Positions 1 to 9,954 of a stretch of DNA of 64,000 bases are shown piece by piece; the first letter of the stretch is position 1, and each line of letters opens with the position of its first letter. The notes beneath the pieces were generated by a model that saw only the letters and a program-made list of their open reading frames with translations, ran no database searches and was not told where the DNA came from. The translations under genes and the position numbers were made by a program. The stretch is from Arabidopsis thaliana (lineage: Eukaryota > Streptophyta > Magnoliopsida > Brassicales > Brassicaceae): NCBI RefSeq assembly GCF_000001735.4, contig NC_003075.7, forward strand, positions 2,047,001 through 2,111,000, written 5' to 3'.

Positions 1-1308
1 ACGCTGCGAGTAGCGGGACTCAGACACCCTGGAGGAGAGAACAACGAGATCTTGCGAATCTCCCTTTTTGTTTTTCCCCTTCTGCTGGTTTTGACCAGTC
101 TCTTTTGCCTCATTTCCGGCGCGTGAAGAGCGGGAAGGAGAGCGAGCATCGGTCTCTGAATGCTTCCTCTTCTTGTCAGCATCCCGCTTTGTGGGCTCCT
201 TATCCGGAGTATTCTTGTTCGACGTCCTTGCCTCCGAGGTGGAGATCTTGGGACCCTTTCCGGACAAAGCGGAAGACTTCTGACGAGTTCCGGAGTCGTC
301 CTCATTTTGAGGCTGCTTGGCTTTGTCGAGAGCACGAAGTTTGCTGTCCTCAAGAGTTCCAGCCATTACCACCTTGTCTGACTGAAGCCGCTCCTTTTCT
401 TTCCTCGCCCTTTCTCTTTCCATCTTCTTCTCAGCACAGTACGAGGAGGATGCCATCTCTGCTTCGGAGAATATTCGGGGTTGAAAAGGAGGTGAAGAGG
501 TAGCAGTCCTAGAGCGAAGTCTTCGCCCTCATGCTCGAATTTTGTCGTTTGTCAGAGCTTCCCAAACTAAGTCTTGACGACAGAAACTGGAGAAGTGAGC
601 AGCGAAGGTTTTCGAGATAGGGGATTTCTCAACTCGAGCTGCGAAAACAAAATAAAACGTTGATCAGCTTGTGAAAACAAAATTTTTACAAGTTCAAAAT
701 AAATCATCCTAAGGTCGCCATCTACCAGCTCGAGCAGCCCATTCATAAACAAAGAGATCGGTCTTATTCCCAAAGGTGAGCTCGTTTACGAGGAAAAAGA
801 AAAAAGATTTTCTCCAGTTTTCATCTTTCTCTGCGAAATCCTCAAACACACGGAAACCTTTTCGAGGAGATAAGAAGAAGGTCCCTGTCCCCGAAGTGCG
901 ACCTTTTTTCACAGCTTATAGTTGAAGGAGGTCGGGTAGTGAAAGAAGAAATCCATCTTCTTCTGCCAGAGTGAGAAGACTTAGGATGGTGCGAATAATG
1001 TTCGGACATAGCTGAGGCAACGCTATTCCGAACTCATGCATAAACTCGATGAGGATGTCAGGAAGAGGGAAGTAAAGGCCGCATTCCGAGAAGAAAATTT
1101 CGAATGCGCAAGTATGTCCAGCAGGGGGAGATTCGGGAGAGTCTGTCGGTTCGGGAGATATTAAACTGATTTGTGTCGAGATCTGATGGGCCCCTCTAAG
1201 TAAGGCGAGTCTTCTCGAGGTTGAAAGTGAGGTTTTATATTTCCCGAACTGACCCTCGATCGAGTACACCTCGCGGCTTATTTTCTTCGGAGGCATGACA
1301 AAGACCAA
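1..1308 (-). pseudogene. Antisense additional ORF of gypsy element (Transposase_28/PF04195-like)
   Basis: Reading right to left from ATG at 1308 (a second ATG, MPPKK, at 1296), the protein has the conserved core of the 'putative gypsy type transposon' family: FPLPDILIEFMHEFG, then ALPQLCPN, then FVYEWAARA. An intron at 725-639 (G|GTAGA...CGCAG|CT) joins the frame exactly. After it the frame reads RVEKSPIS and then a Lys/Glu/Ser-rich tail that is open to the window edge (528-1). Two in-frame stops break it: TAA at 918-916, where the family usually has an aromatic residue before a VKKG-like motif, and TGA at 531-529. A minus-strand TATA-like sequence near 1711-1697, followed by a CAG|GTAAAT donor near 1670, could be its own promoter and leader intron. 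The function of this family is unknown. Confidence 0.68.
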
Positions 1309-1966
1309 AGACTTCGGGGATTCTGTGAAAGACGATCTGGAGGCTATTCGGTTCAGTAAAATTCAAGAACACGATGAAGATCTTCTTCAGTGCTTCAAGA
1401 ACACCGAAACGATTTTCGCCGAGATCTGGGAAATAAGCGGTTGTGCCGACGGTGATTTTAACGAGAACCGCAGCGGAGAGAGAAGAATAACAGTGGCAAA
1501 TAGCGAAACCGTCGGAATCAGCGCTGAAAATCTATGAATCGATAAGGATTTTCGATCGAGGAACACCCCGTTTAAACCCTAAGCGAGCCTAAACTAAAGA
1601 ATTTCCGGCAAGATTCATAGCGTCTAAAGAACAGAAGCAGAAACAGAGAAAGGAGCGAGAGAATTTACCTGGAAAGACTTGAAGATGAGTTGCTGGTTCT
1701 TATAAATGAAAGTGAAGAGGACGAGGGATTGATTTGATTAAATAGAGGACGAACGAGCGGGAAAAAGGAAACCCTAGGATCACGAAATGTCACACTCTTC
1801 CCGATAAAATCTCAAAACTCGCGGAATTTTATTTCCTGTTTTACCTCGAGCCTATGCAGTTAAGGAAAGAAATCCCGAGCTGGCGCCGTAATTGCTAGGA
1901 TCACGGGCTGAAATCGATTTAAGTCTCCGAATTGATTTCTCTCTTTCAAAGACTTGGGGGGTAAAA
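1309..1966. other. Region between antisense ORF and 3' LTR
   Basis: No credible coding exon. On the minus strand it looks like the promoter and 5' leader of the antisense ORF. On the plus strand it ends in the polypurine tract. The plus-strand ORF at 1295-1537 resembles no family I know and overlaps the antisense leader. Confidence 0.4.
1951..1966 (+). other. Polypurine tract before 3' LTR
   Basis: GACTTGGGGGGTAAAA directly precedes the LTR TG. The G run is a suitable primer for plus-strand synthesis and fixes the element's orientation as plus. Confidence 0.65.
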
Positions 1967-2417
1967 TGTGGATGTCGGATCTCATCAGTTTGCCCCGACC
2001 CGAGATCCATCATCATCAATCAGTGGGCTCGAAACGGTGGGCCTGAAACCACCCGTGACGAAGTGGGATTCGAGGGCCCATTCGAGGCCCAGTCCGCGTA
2101 AGAGTATCTGGGCTTTACGTAACAAAAAATCACTGGAGTAAATGAGGATGTGTTAATACGCGAAGTGGCAGTTCAAAACGTAAACATTAATGAGGCATGA
2201 TTCGCGGTGTAATTCACGCGTTCATTTACTTCGTAAATATTCCATTTGATTGTATAAATAGAACTCGATCATCATTTGTAAGGGGGAAAGAAAAAATTAC
2301 TATACAAAAGAATTCCGATTAACTGAAATATTGTCCGATTTAATCTTGGCTCGACTAACAAGGTTTAAGGTCCTCGTAACATCCACAACTTCCTAATTGC
2401 GGATTCCGACATCCACA
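1967..2417 (+). repeat. Gypsy 3' LTR, 451 bp
   Basis: It starts TGTGGATGTCGGA and ends TCCGACATCCACA, a perfect 13-bp terminal inverted repeat beginning TG and ending CA. A TATA box and an A-rich leader lie inside. The downstream flank is unrelated Copia gag sequence, which fixes the right boundary. Confidence 0.85.
2253..2260 (+). promoter_or_regulatory. TATA box in gypsy LTR
   Basis: TATAAATA sits about 160 bp before the LTR end, at the usual place for an LTR promoter. Confidence 0.6.
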
Positions 2418-3219
2418 AGTGCCACATCTGAAACAAGCACTCTCATATTTTTGGGAAGTATTTGCTTGGATTTCTTTTCCTTTCGAATCATGCTCAAGAC
2501 GAATCCATTGATATGACTTCCTGGTTTGTTGATTAAACCCTCTTCCATGTCCGCGATAGCTTCGGCAACCACGTTCCCAAAACGTTTTGTTTTCTCTTAC
2601 TGGATTTTTAACATCCAATGCATTCACCTCAGGGAATGTCTTTGATCCGGTAGGTCGGGACATGTGATTCTTGATTAGGAGCTCACTATTCTTTTCGGCT
2701 ATTAAGAGCTCCACAATCAAATCTGAGAATTTGGTATATCCACGCAACCTATATTGTTGTTGCAAAGTAATCTGGTTTTTGTGAAACGTGGTATACGTTT
2801 TCTCAAGCATCTGGGATTCAGTGATAGTTTCACCACAATATCTCAGTTTGGCCACGATTCCCAACATGGCAGAATTGTAGTTTATTACCTTATCAAAGTC
2901 TTGGAACCTTAGACTTTGCCATTCCTCCCGGACAAGTGGGAGAGTGATGCCCCTTTTATGATCAAAACAATCTTTCAAAGATTTCAAAGTTCTTTAGGAT
3001 CTCTCATGTGTGCATAGTCATATATAGCACTTTCATCTCGGTGTCTTCTAAAGAAGATCACCGATTTTGTCTTTTCTTGGACCGTCGAAGAATTATTCTC
3101 CTTTCTAGTTTTCGTTATCCCAAAGGACCCCAAATATAGTTCAACATTGGTAGTCCAAGATATTTAGTTAGCCCCGGTATGTCTAAGGCAGGAAATTGGA
3201 GCTTTTCGATATTTGCCAT
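2418..3219 (-). pseudogene. Copia-A gag (UBN2-type), copy 1
   Basis: Starts MANIEKLQFP at 3219. The family's core motifs follow: FFRRHLDE, SLRFQDFDKV, CGETITESQMLEKT, TTFHKNQ and LLIKNHMSRPTGS. It ends with the first half of the CCHC knuckle (CFRCGT), where the gypsy element interrupts it. A frameshift or small deletion near 3120-3060 separates the N-terminus from the rest, and a TAG near 2990 precedes the longest open stretch (2987 leftward). The protein would form the virus-like particle and bind RNA. The plus-strand copy at 54384-55353 has the same order and supplies the missing knuckle. Confidence 0.88.
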
Positions 3220-3330
3220 TTCGTTTCTTAAATAAAATCATAAAGAACTTTATTAGAAATTTAATTTATTTCATTTCATAGTATGAGAGGTACTTGAATA
3301 AGCAATGCAATTTAAAAGAAATACAATTAA

Positions 3331-3447
3331 CTAAAAAGGTAAAATAATAACCATCAAAATTTCTTCGGGAGAAAATTCTCCAAAGAGTAAACCGTAAATT
3401 GCAACAATTATAAAACCAATTACAAAAACTAAAAACAGATGACTCAT
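3331..3447 (-). CDS. Short hydrophobic ORF in Copia-A leader, copy 1
   Basis: 38 codons, starting MSHLFLVFVIGFIIVAIYG, a likely single membrane-spanning stretch. It lies between the LTR and gag. The plus-strand copy has an ORF at the same place (54219-54332, starting MTHPFLVFVIVFIIVAIYG) that is also open, although the sequences diverge after IYG because of an indel. It could be a leader peptide or upstream ORF that affects gag translation, or chance. I know of no named family. Confidence 0.35.
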   Translation of the reverse strand: MSHLFLVFVIGFIIVAIYGLLFGEFSPEEILMVIILPF

Positions 3448-3764
3448 GCTTAAAGAGATGATTTTAGGAGAAGATGAAATCTTTGAGTGAGATGAATGAA
3501 TGAGAAATAAGAGTATATATAGATAAAATAAACTGTTCACTAGCAGTTAAGTAGCCGGTTGAAAAGGAAAAAAAAATTTAAGAGTTTGGGTAATTAATTT
3601 CATTTATTTATTTATGACCGTTAAGATTTAAAAAATAAAATTTTAGTCTAAAAATAAATAATCAGGAAAATATATATTAATTTATACATAAGATTATATA
3701 GGTGTTTGAGCCTCCTTTTATAATAATGATAATATAAATGATAATATGATAATGATATGTTGGC

Positions 3765-4045
3765 TAAATCATCCATATGAAAAAAAAATTAAAAGCAGCA
3801 AATAAAACATATGGTGATTTAGATCATCCATGTTAAAGCAATAAATTAAAATATTAAATAAAATATGGTGACTAAAATCATCCAAGTTAAAGCAGTAAAT
3901 TAAAATATTAAATAAAATATGGTGATTAAAATCATTCTTGTTAAAACTGTGAATTAGAGTATTAAATGTAATATGGTGATTAAAATCATCCATAGAAACA
4001 AGAAGTAAATTATTGTGACTAAAATCATCCACATTAAAAAGTTAA
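3765..4045. repeat. About 60-bp imperfect tandem repeats in Copia-A leader
   Basis: Five or so units share a core like GTGATTAAAATCATCCA (as read on the plus strand) with AT-rich spacers such as TAAATTAAAATATTAAATAAA. The ORF that runs through them is a by-product. The other Copia-A copy carries the same array at 51080-51370, so the array belongs to the family. Confidence 0.75.
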
Positions 4046-4372
4046 AAGCAATAAATAAGATGGTGCATTAAATAACCATATAAAAGTATTATATTTATAA
4101 AGGGCGGCAGAACAGCGCTCTGATAATAATATAGCTTAACATGGTGGAGTGATCATACTGATAACATGTTGTATTTTAATAGAATTTTGTACCGTAAGTC
4201 ATCTATCAATTTATCTTCTTTTCAAGTTTTAAAGAAAAATAATAGACATATTGTAAGAGAAAGAAATATGAGAAAGAAAGCAAGCATAAAAGAAGAGTAA
4301 TAATAGAAAAAACTTTACACTAATTTTCTTTTATATTCAGATGAGTATCTTTACAACTAAATGGAAGAGTAA

Positions 4373-5651
4373 GGTCATGTTTATTTCTCCATCTAGATGG
4401 ACCATCTAGATAGAGATGAAAAATAATGTTTGTTTTGGCATTTAAATGAAGAAGTTGAATAATACATCTGAATAGGTTTGTAAATTTAGGCAAATTTGTG
4501 AAACTCATTTGGATGGACTTGATTAAACCATTTGGATGGAGATGGTTAAGCCAAAAAGAACAAATGACAAATATACCCTCTTTTAATAATGTTAATTTAT
4601 TATAGATTTTTTATTTAACATTTTTTTAAATTACATATTGCATTCCAAAAATCATGAAACTACGGACTATTATTTAACGTAAAAAATGTAAATTCATTAT
4701 TCCCGCCTAAACCGCAACATCATGTTTTTCCCGCCAAAACCATAAAATCATTTTTCTCGCTAAAACCGTAAAATCATGTTTTCCGCCAAAACAGTAAAAT
4801 CATGTTTTTCCACCAAAACCGCAAAATCATGTTTTTCCACCAAAATCGTAAAATCATTTTTCCGCCCAAACCACAAAATCATGTTTTTCCACGAAAACAG
4901 TAAAATCATGTTTTCTCCGCTAAAATCGTAAAATCATTTTCCCGCCAAAACCGTAAAATCACGTTTTCTGCCAAAACTTCTCACAAAAACTGAAAAATCA
5001 TGTTTTTCAACTAGAATCGTAAAATCATTTTTCCCGCCAAAACTGTAAAATAATGTTTTTCCGCCAAAACCGTAAATTAAAATCACGTTTTCCCATCAAA
5101 ACCGTAAAATCATTTTTTCCACCAAAACCACAAAATCATGTTTTCCACCAAAACTGTAAAATTATTTTTCCCACCAAAATCGTAAAATTATTTTCCCGGC
5201 AAACCGTAAAATTATGTTTTCCCGCCAAAACCGTATAATCATTTTTTCCAACAAAATCCAAATTCATGTTTCTCGTCAAAACTTCAAATTATATTTGCCA
5301 CCCAAAACCATAAAAAAAAATATTATGCTAAAAACCGCAAAATCACATTTTCCGCAATAATTCAATTAATATAGCTAAGATTAAAGATTAAAAAGTTAAT
5401 ATGTTTGGTATTGATATTTGATAATGACGTTGTATATTTTTCAAAATGAGAACATGGGATTTTAATCATTTTTTTCTAGACGAGAATAAAGATGAACTAC
5501 AAAATGATCAAACAAAGAAATATCAATTTAAATGCATCATTTAGATAATAAAAAAAATGATGAAACAAACATCATTCAGATGCATCATCCAAATGGATCA
5601 TGTAAATGAATCATTTGGATGTAAATGCTAAATGATGAAACAAACAGGACC
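4373..5651. mobile_element. Non-autonomous PIF/Harbinger-type element
   Basis: Ends GGTCATGTTTATT at the left and AAACAAACAGGACC at the right, imperfect terminal inverted repeats. Both sides are flanked by TAA (4370-4372 and 5652-5654), the 3-bp duplication typical of Harbinger elements. When it is removed, the Copia-A LTR sequence joins up and aligns with the other copy's LTR. It has no transposase. The interior is a minisatellite plus inverted GATGGA/TCCATC-type motifs near both ends. Confidence 0.8.
4690..5350. repeat. Minisatellite of about 28-30 bp units
   Basis: Some 20 degenerate units of the form CCGCCAAAACCGTAAAATCATGTTTTT fill the middle of the Harbinger element. Units vary mainly in the pyrimidine run and in CCGCC/CCACC. 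There are no unique spacers, so it is not a CRISPR-like array. The plus-strand ORF at 5053-5238 is a by-product. Confidence 0.8.
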
Positions 5652-5756
5652 TAAATATATAACACAAAAATAAACAAATAATACTATAATTGATAAATAA
5701 AAATGGACTCCATATAATATTTGATAGACAAATGTTTCTTTTAACTTTATTATAAT

Positions 5757-5880
5757 TAATTGGCTCCTATTCAAAGGTTTGACTGTTTGAGCCCAAAAAA
5801 AAATGAAAAAAGAAAAAACTTGTAATCTCCGTTCTGTACAGTGAAACTTCATCTTCTTCTAGAATCAAAATCTAGGGTTC
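5757..5880 (+). other. Promoter-proximal remnant of the EBS-like gene
   Basis: Unique-looking sequence ending in a CTTC-rich leader (CTTCATCTTCTTCTAG) that continues, after removal of the solo LTR, into the leader at 7058. The minus-strand Copia-A LTR cuts off anything further upstream. Confidence 0.45.
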
Positions 5881-7057
5881 TGATATAACCCTATTTTTAC
5901 TGCTTTTAGCTATGATTTAGGTATAGGTTTTAGAGTCTATTTGTTATTTCTAGAGTTTTTTTTAGTTTTTTTTCAGGTCTTTACATGTTTGAGATTCATT
6001 TGGAGATAATGGAGCATTCTAGAGAAAAACAGAGAATTTATGCTGCATAAGAAATCCGAAGACTAAAAAGCGCGGAGGTGTCGAGCGACACCAATACCTG
6101 ATGGCAATTCGATGATGCAACTTATTGATGTTTTGAAGATTTCCAAATTCGGCTCAGAACTTTCTCCTATGTTTAATGAAGGCCCATCACGTTTTTAAGA
6201 CATATATATAGCTTTTAGGTCATTGTTTAGACCTAAGCTTGGAGAGGCTTATCTCCTTATCTCTTTTGTACTTTGGGAGAAAAACCCTGTGGAGACTCCC
6301 TTTAGAGAAGATCCTTCTAAACCTTAATCTCTTCTTGTTTTATTCATTGATTTCTTATTCAATCATGTTGTTTGCTTCATTCATCATGTTTGAGTAGCTT
6401 TTTGGTTAGGTTTAGGGTTTCTCATTAGGGATTTAGATGATTTAGTAGATTGCCCCCTTGCTAGGTTATCTGTAGGATTCTTCTTCTTGATTGTTCTTAA
6501 TGCTAGTTCTAGAGTAGCTAAACAGCACTTGATATTAGATAATAGGTATACCCACCATAGGTACTTGTTATTGAACTATCATAGATGAGCCTATGCATTT
6601 AAGAAAGAACATGTAGGCTCATAGAAGGGCTCTGGTTTAGATACTAGGTGAACTAATCAAACTTAATAATAATGCATGCTTTAGTATAGGATTTCTCGGC
6701 TTCTCCGGTTATCTTAGCTCTAAGTATAGAGAGTTTTGCGGAACACCACCGGTTACTCTAAAATCATAGTTTGAGTTCGAGAACGGTGCGATAACAACCT
6801 AGCTATTTCTAGATCTACTATCATCTATTTTCTGAGAATACCTTAAGCCTGACGCTTTTAATATCTTGTTTCACAACCAACCAATCTTCTATTGCTCACT
6901 TTTTGTTTCTCTTTATTTTCTTTACTATTTTACTTAGCTTAATTCGATAGCCATTATCTATTGCGTTGTCAGAGAACTTTATGAATTCGATCCCTAAATA
7001 CTACAACTGGCCTCTTTATTTGAGAAAGTGGTCTTAGGATTAATTTGACCTATATTA
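5881..7057 (+). repeat. Solo LTR (Athila-like), 1177 bp
   Basis: Begins TGATATAACCC and ends CTATATTA; the usual terminal CA seems to have decayed to TA. It is flanked by a perfect 5-bp duplication GGTTC (5876-5880 and 7058-7062). A TATATATAG promoter lies near 6203. The last third, with TTCGATCCCTAAATACTACA and a 'TTTGAGAAAGTGG' block, resembles the 3' part of Brassicaceae Athila-type LTRs. No internal region or second LTR is present, so it is best read as the product of LTR-LTR recombination. It sits in the leader of the EBS-like gene. Confidence 0.78.
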
Positions 7058-7255
7058 GGTTCTAGATTTATCTCTTCGCTTTTTTTGGGATTTCTTCTTC
7101 TTCTTCTTCTTCTTCCCATTGATCTCCAGCTTCCGATCTTCTAGAAATTTTCAATCTTTACACATTTCGAGTAAAAAACAAAAAACGAGTGAAAACCAAA
7201 CAAAACCCAGCTTAATCAAGCTCGTCACTCGGTGGAAAAAAAAAACCTTATTTTA

Positions 7256-8842
7256 ATGGCGAAAACTCGACCTGGTGTCGCTTTTTCTTCAAAGATTAAG
7301 CTGGGCAAGAAAGATATCAAAATTGTTAGATGCAAGTTCTATGTGCATTTTGTATATAACTAATCACTTTTTTGATTGCTTCTTTTGAGTTATTAAGCTG
7401 CAATTAGATTTCTATAGACTCATTTCAATCTGAAACGAAAAAAAATCTCTTCTTTTATAAAAACTTATGCTTGATGTTGATTCAATGAAGTTGAGTTATG
7501 TCATTGCTTAATAAGTACACTTTGGTAAATGTGATCTTTGGTAGATTTTACGTTTTTTTGGAGTTAGGAAGAGAAATTTTACTTGGAAATGTGATAGTTG
7601 AGGTGGGTTTTTTTACAGTGGGAGATTGTGTGTTAATGCGTCCATCAGATGCTGGTAAAGCTCCTTACGTGGCGCGTGTTGAGAAGATTGAAGCAGATGC
7701 AAGGAACAATGTGAAGGTGCATTGTCGATGGTACTATTGTCCTGAAGAATCACATGGGGGAAGGAGACAGCTCCATGGAGCTAAAGAGCTTTTCTTGTCT
7801 GATCACTTCGATGTTCAAAGTGCACACACCATTGAAGGAAAATGTATAGTTCACACCTTTAAAAACTACACGAGGCTTGAAAATGTTGGAGTGGAAGATT
7901 ATTACTGTATATTTGACTATAAAGCTGCTACTGGCGCGTTTACTCCTGATCGAGTTGCTGTGTGAGTGGATACATAGTAATGAAACATGCCTTTTTCTCC
8001 TGTAGTTTACATAGAGTTTTGATTTATCTTCTTTTGGATTTTGATAAAGGTACTACAAATGTGAAATGCCGTATAACTCAGATGAACTGATGGTGCAATT
8101 AATGTGAAGGGTGTAAGGACTCGTAAATGCTAATTTTCATCATTCTATTTTCATCTTCTTTTTATTTCAAGTATTGTTGCTTAACTAGTAAGATATCTAA
8201 TGCTGAATTCTGATGATTATAAACTCTTAGATATTTGTTATTCCTAATCCGGAACAACTTGCTTGTGTAAATTTTGGATAGAAATGGTCTCCTCTCTGTT
8301 TGAGGTCTAATCGAAATAGTTATTGCATAATATGTTCTTTTTATTAAATTGTAGGAGTTACTACTATGTCATTATAGGGTTCACCTAGCGTGTGTAGGCG
8401 TGACGATTGAAGAAGCCAAGAAGCTGGAACACTTTGTATGTGTTGAATGCAGCTCTGACGAAGATGGAGTCAAAAGATTTCAGAACGGGTTTGCTTCATC
8501 AACAACCAATGATCTTAAGGTATATGTTTTGTCTTCTTCTTTTTATTCAACTTTTGTTATTACTTTGATACTGTCATAGCAATAACCTCTGCCACCATCA
8601 TTGGCTCTACTTTTTAAGTACTTAGTAAAGTCACAAAAAGCAAATTTCATTGGCTTGATGTTTGTGGCTAAAAAAATAAGATATGTGACTCGTACATTGT
8701 TAATCTCTTCTCTTATCCTGATCAAATCCGATTGTTTTTACTGTTTTACCTGAAACAACATGTTCTTGTGTTAACAAAAAACTTGTGTGTTCAGGTGGAA
8801 GCCAAGCGCCGAAAAGATGATCGATGTAAGAGCCTCTTATGA
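7256..8842 (+). pseudogene. EBS-like: EBS-like BAH-PHD histone reader, degenerate copy
   Basis: Starts MAKTRPGV like Arabidopsis EBS (EARLY BOLTING IN SHORT DAYS), whose BAH domain reads H3K27me3 and whose PHD reads H3K4me2/3. The BAH exon (7624-7964) is almost complete: [47 protein letters not shown] and [19 protein letters not shown]. Later exons give CEMPYNSDELMVQ (8050-8098), [18 protein letters not shown] (8375-8519) and VEAKRRK (8795 to stop 8840-8842). Splice phases are kept at 7962/8050 and 8519/8795. Damage: no clear GT donor after exon 1, several codons missing there, the first PHD zinc-ligand Cys replaced by Tyr (YYKCEM), a 4-bp insertion (TTAA-like) after MVQ that shifts the frame, and Trp-Tyr before the ligand His lost. 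Introns are retained, so it is a DNA-level duplicate, not a retrocopy. Confidence 0.86.
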
Positions 8843-9892
8843 GTTATGAGTGGATAGTATAGTTTACTTCAAGCTCTTTGGGAGCAAATTTAAGATAATT
8901 AGGATTTTGTGTTCTCGTCGTTTGATGATGTGAAAAGAGAAAAAAGAGAGAAAGAAGAACCAGAGAATGTGCAAAGAGCAGTATAGCCGATAATTTCGTG
9001 GGGATAACATATAAAAGTTTCAAGCACCTGAGATTGTTTTACTGTGGATTGATTGTTTTGAGAGAGAGATTCTTTGCACACACAAAAAAGAAAAGATAGA
9101 GAGAGAGATTCAAGACATGAGCTGATGAACACATATTGCCTCTGGGCTTGTGGCCAACATAATAAGTAAATATCAGATCCCCACTCCTCAGAGTCTGATA
9201 ATCAGGTTGAGTTTTGTCATACGAATGCGGGAGTGTGATAATTTGGTCGGTTTCTTGGTGATTAAGAGATAAGCCACACCTAAACCTAAGTCAGAGTTGG
9301 AATACAAGATTTATTACTGAAAATTTCACTTTTAAATTTAGAAAGTACGGAATTATTGAGTAAGTTATTTGTTGAATTTGTGACTGGAAGCGTTTTGATG
9401 CGTCATTTGTCAATCTACTTGATTAGTTACATTTTTAACACATGATACAAATTATGTGATTGTTGAGATTGGATAATTACCACTATTATTATCTTCTTAT
9501 CACTTACTCTCTAATACCTTGTTCTCCAATTAACTATAGCCTATCCTATTATACAAATCTACCTTTCTTCCCAAGCAACTCTAATATATATACGTTAGTT
9601 CTCTTTACTTCAGTGTAAGAAATAGAAGTCAGTAATAAGAAGTCCATTTCATTACTTTCTCATCACTTTTTTTTTTTGTCGTCAACTAGTTTTTTTTACA
9701 TAAAGGTGAATTGGAGCCCAACAACATATATCTAACTAAAGCCCAATCTTAGACCCAAAACAAAGATGACAATTGAAACATAGGGTAAGAAAAGGACACG
9801 TGGATAAACATGTGTTGCACAAGTTGGGATGGAGTCGCATGACGACAGATCACCGCCATCTCCACCGGCACGGAACCACCGTTCAGATGTAA
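8843..9892. other. 3' flank of EBS-like gene and unassigned sequence
   Basis: 8843-9300 may be the old 3' UTR and flank. 9480-9680 is paralogous to 24925-25062 joined to 31219-31262 and so keeps the pre-insertion form of that site. 9700-9892 is unassigned. No coding region seen. Confidence 0.45.
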
Positions 9893-9954
9893 ACTACAAG
9901 AAAACCTGCCATTTGCAATTCTCATATTGGTCCCAAAATGATCGCAAACTAGGT

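Larger units (their letters stand above)
1..2417 (+). mobile_element. 3' end of Ty3/gypsy element, probably Tat lineage
   Basis: The segment ends in a plus-strand LTR (1967-2417) preceded by a G-rich polypurine tract and an antisense reading frame with a Transposase_28-type domain. In plant Tat-lineage elements an additional ORF, often antisense, is known between pol and the 3' LTR, and this layout fits. Directly after the LTR the sequence continues as the gag of a minus-strand Copia element, so this element inserted into that gag. The rest of the element and the left target duplication (expected to match AGTGC at 2418-2422) lie outside the window. Lineage is inferred; LTR and insertion are seen. 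Confidence 0.72.
2418..5756 (-). mobile_element. Copia-A copy 1 (5' LTR, leader, gag), cut by the gypsy insertion
   Basis: Read on the minus strand it holds a 5' LTR (5756-4167, split by a Harbinger element), a primer-binding-like region just inside the LTR (ATGTTATCAG at 4169-4160), a leader with about 60-bp tandem repeats, a short hydrophobic ORF and gag. Gag stops abruptly at 2418 where the gypsy LTR begins, so pol and the 3' LTR should lie left of the window. The same family recurs in plus orientation at 50957-59419, and comparing the two copies defines the LTR and leader. Confidence 0.85.
4167..5756 (-). repeat. Copia-A 5' LTR, split by Harbinger insertion
   Basis: Without the insert the LTR is 4167-4369 plus 5655-~5756, about 305 bp. 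It aligns with the 3' LTR of the plus copy (59130-59419): both share AAAGAAACA near the start, then TATCAAATATTATAT, ATACTCATCT-like sequence and TTCTATTATTACT. It ends TACAACA against TACATCA in the other copy. The outer edge near 5756 has lost a clear TG. Confidence 0.72.

Noticed and set aside
105..503. 132-codon plus-strand ORF
   Set aside because: Antisense shadow of the Lys/Glu-rich tail of the minus-strand Transposase_28-like gene.
1295..1537. 80-codon plus-strand ORF
   Set aside because: Overlaps the start and leader of the antisense gene, no recognisable domain, no supporting signals.
3769..4032. Minus-strand ORF with repeating Asp/His/Asn motif
   Set aside because: Created by the 60-bp tandem repeats of the Copia-A leader; the frame is not kept in copy 2.
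4690..5350. CRISPR-like spaced repeats
   Set aside because: Units are contiguous and degenerate without unique spacers; plant minisatellite.
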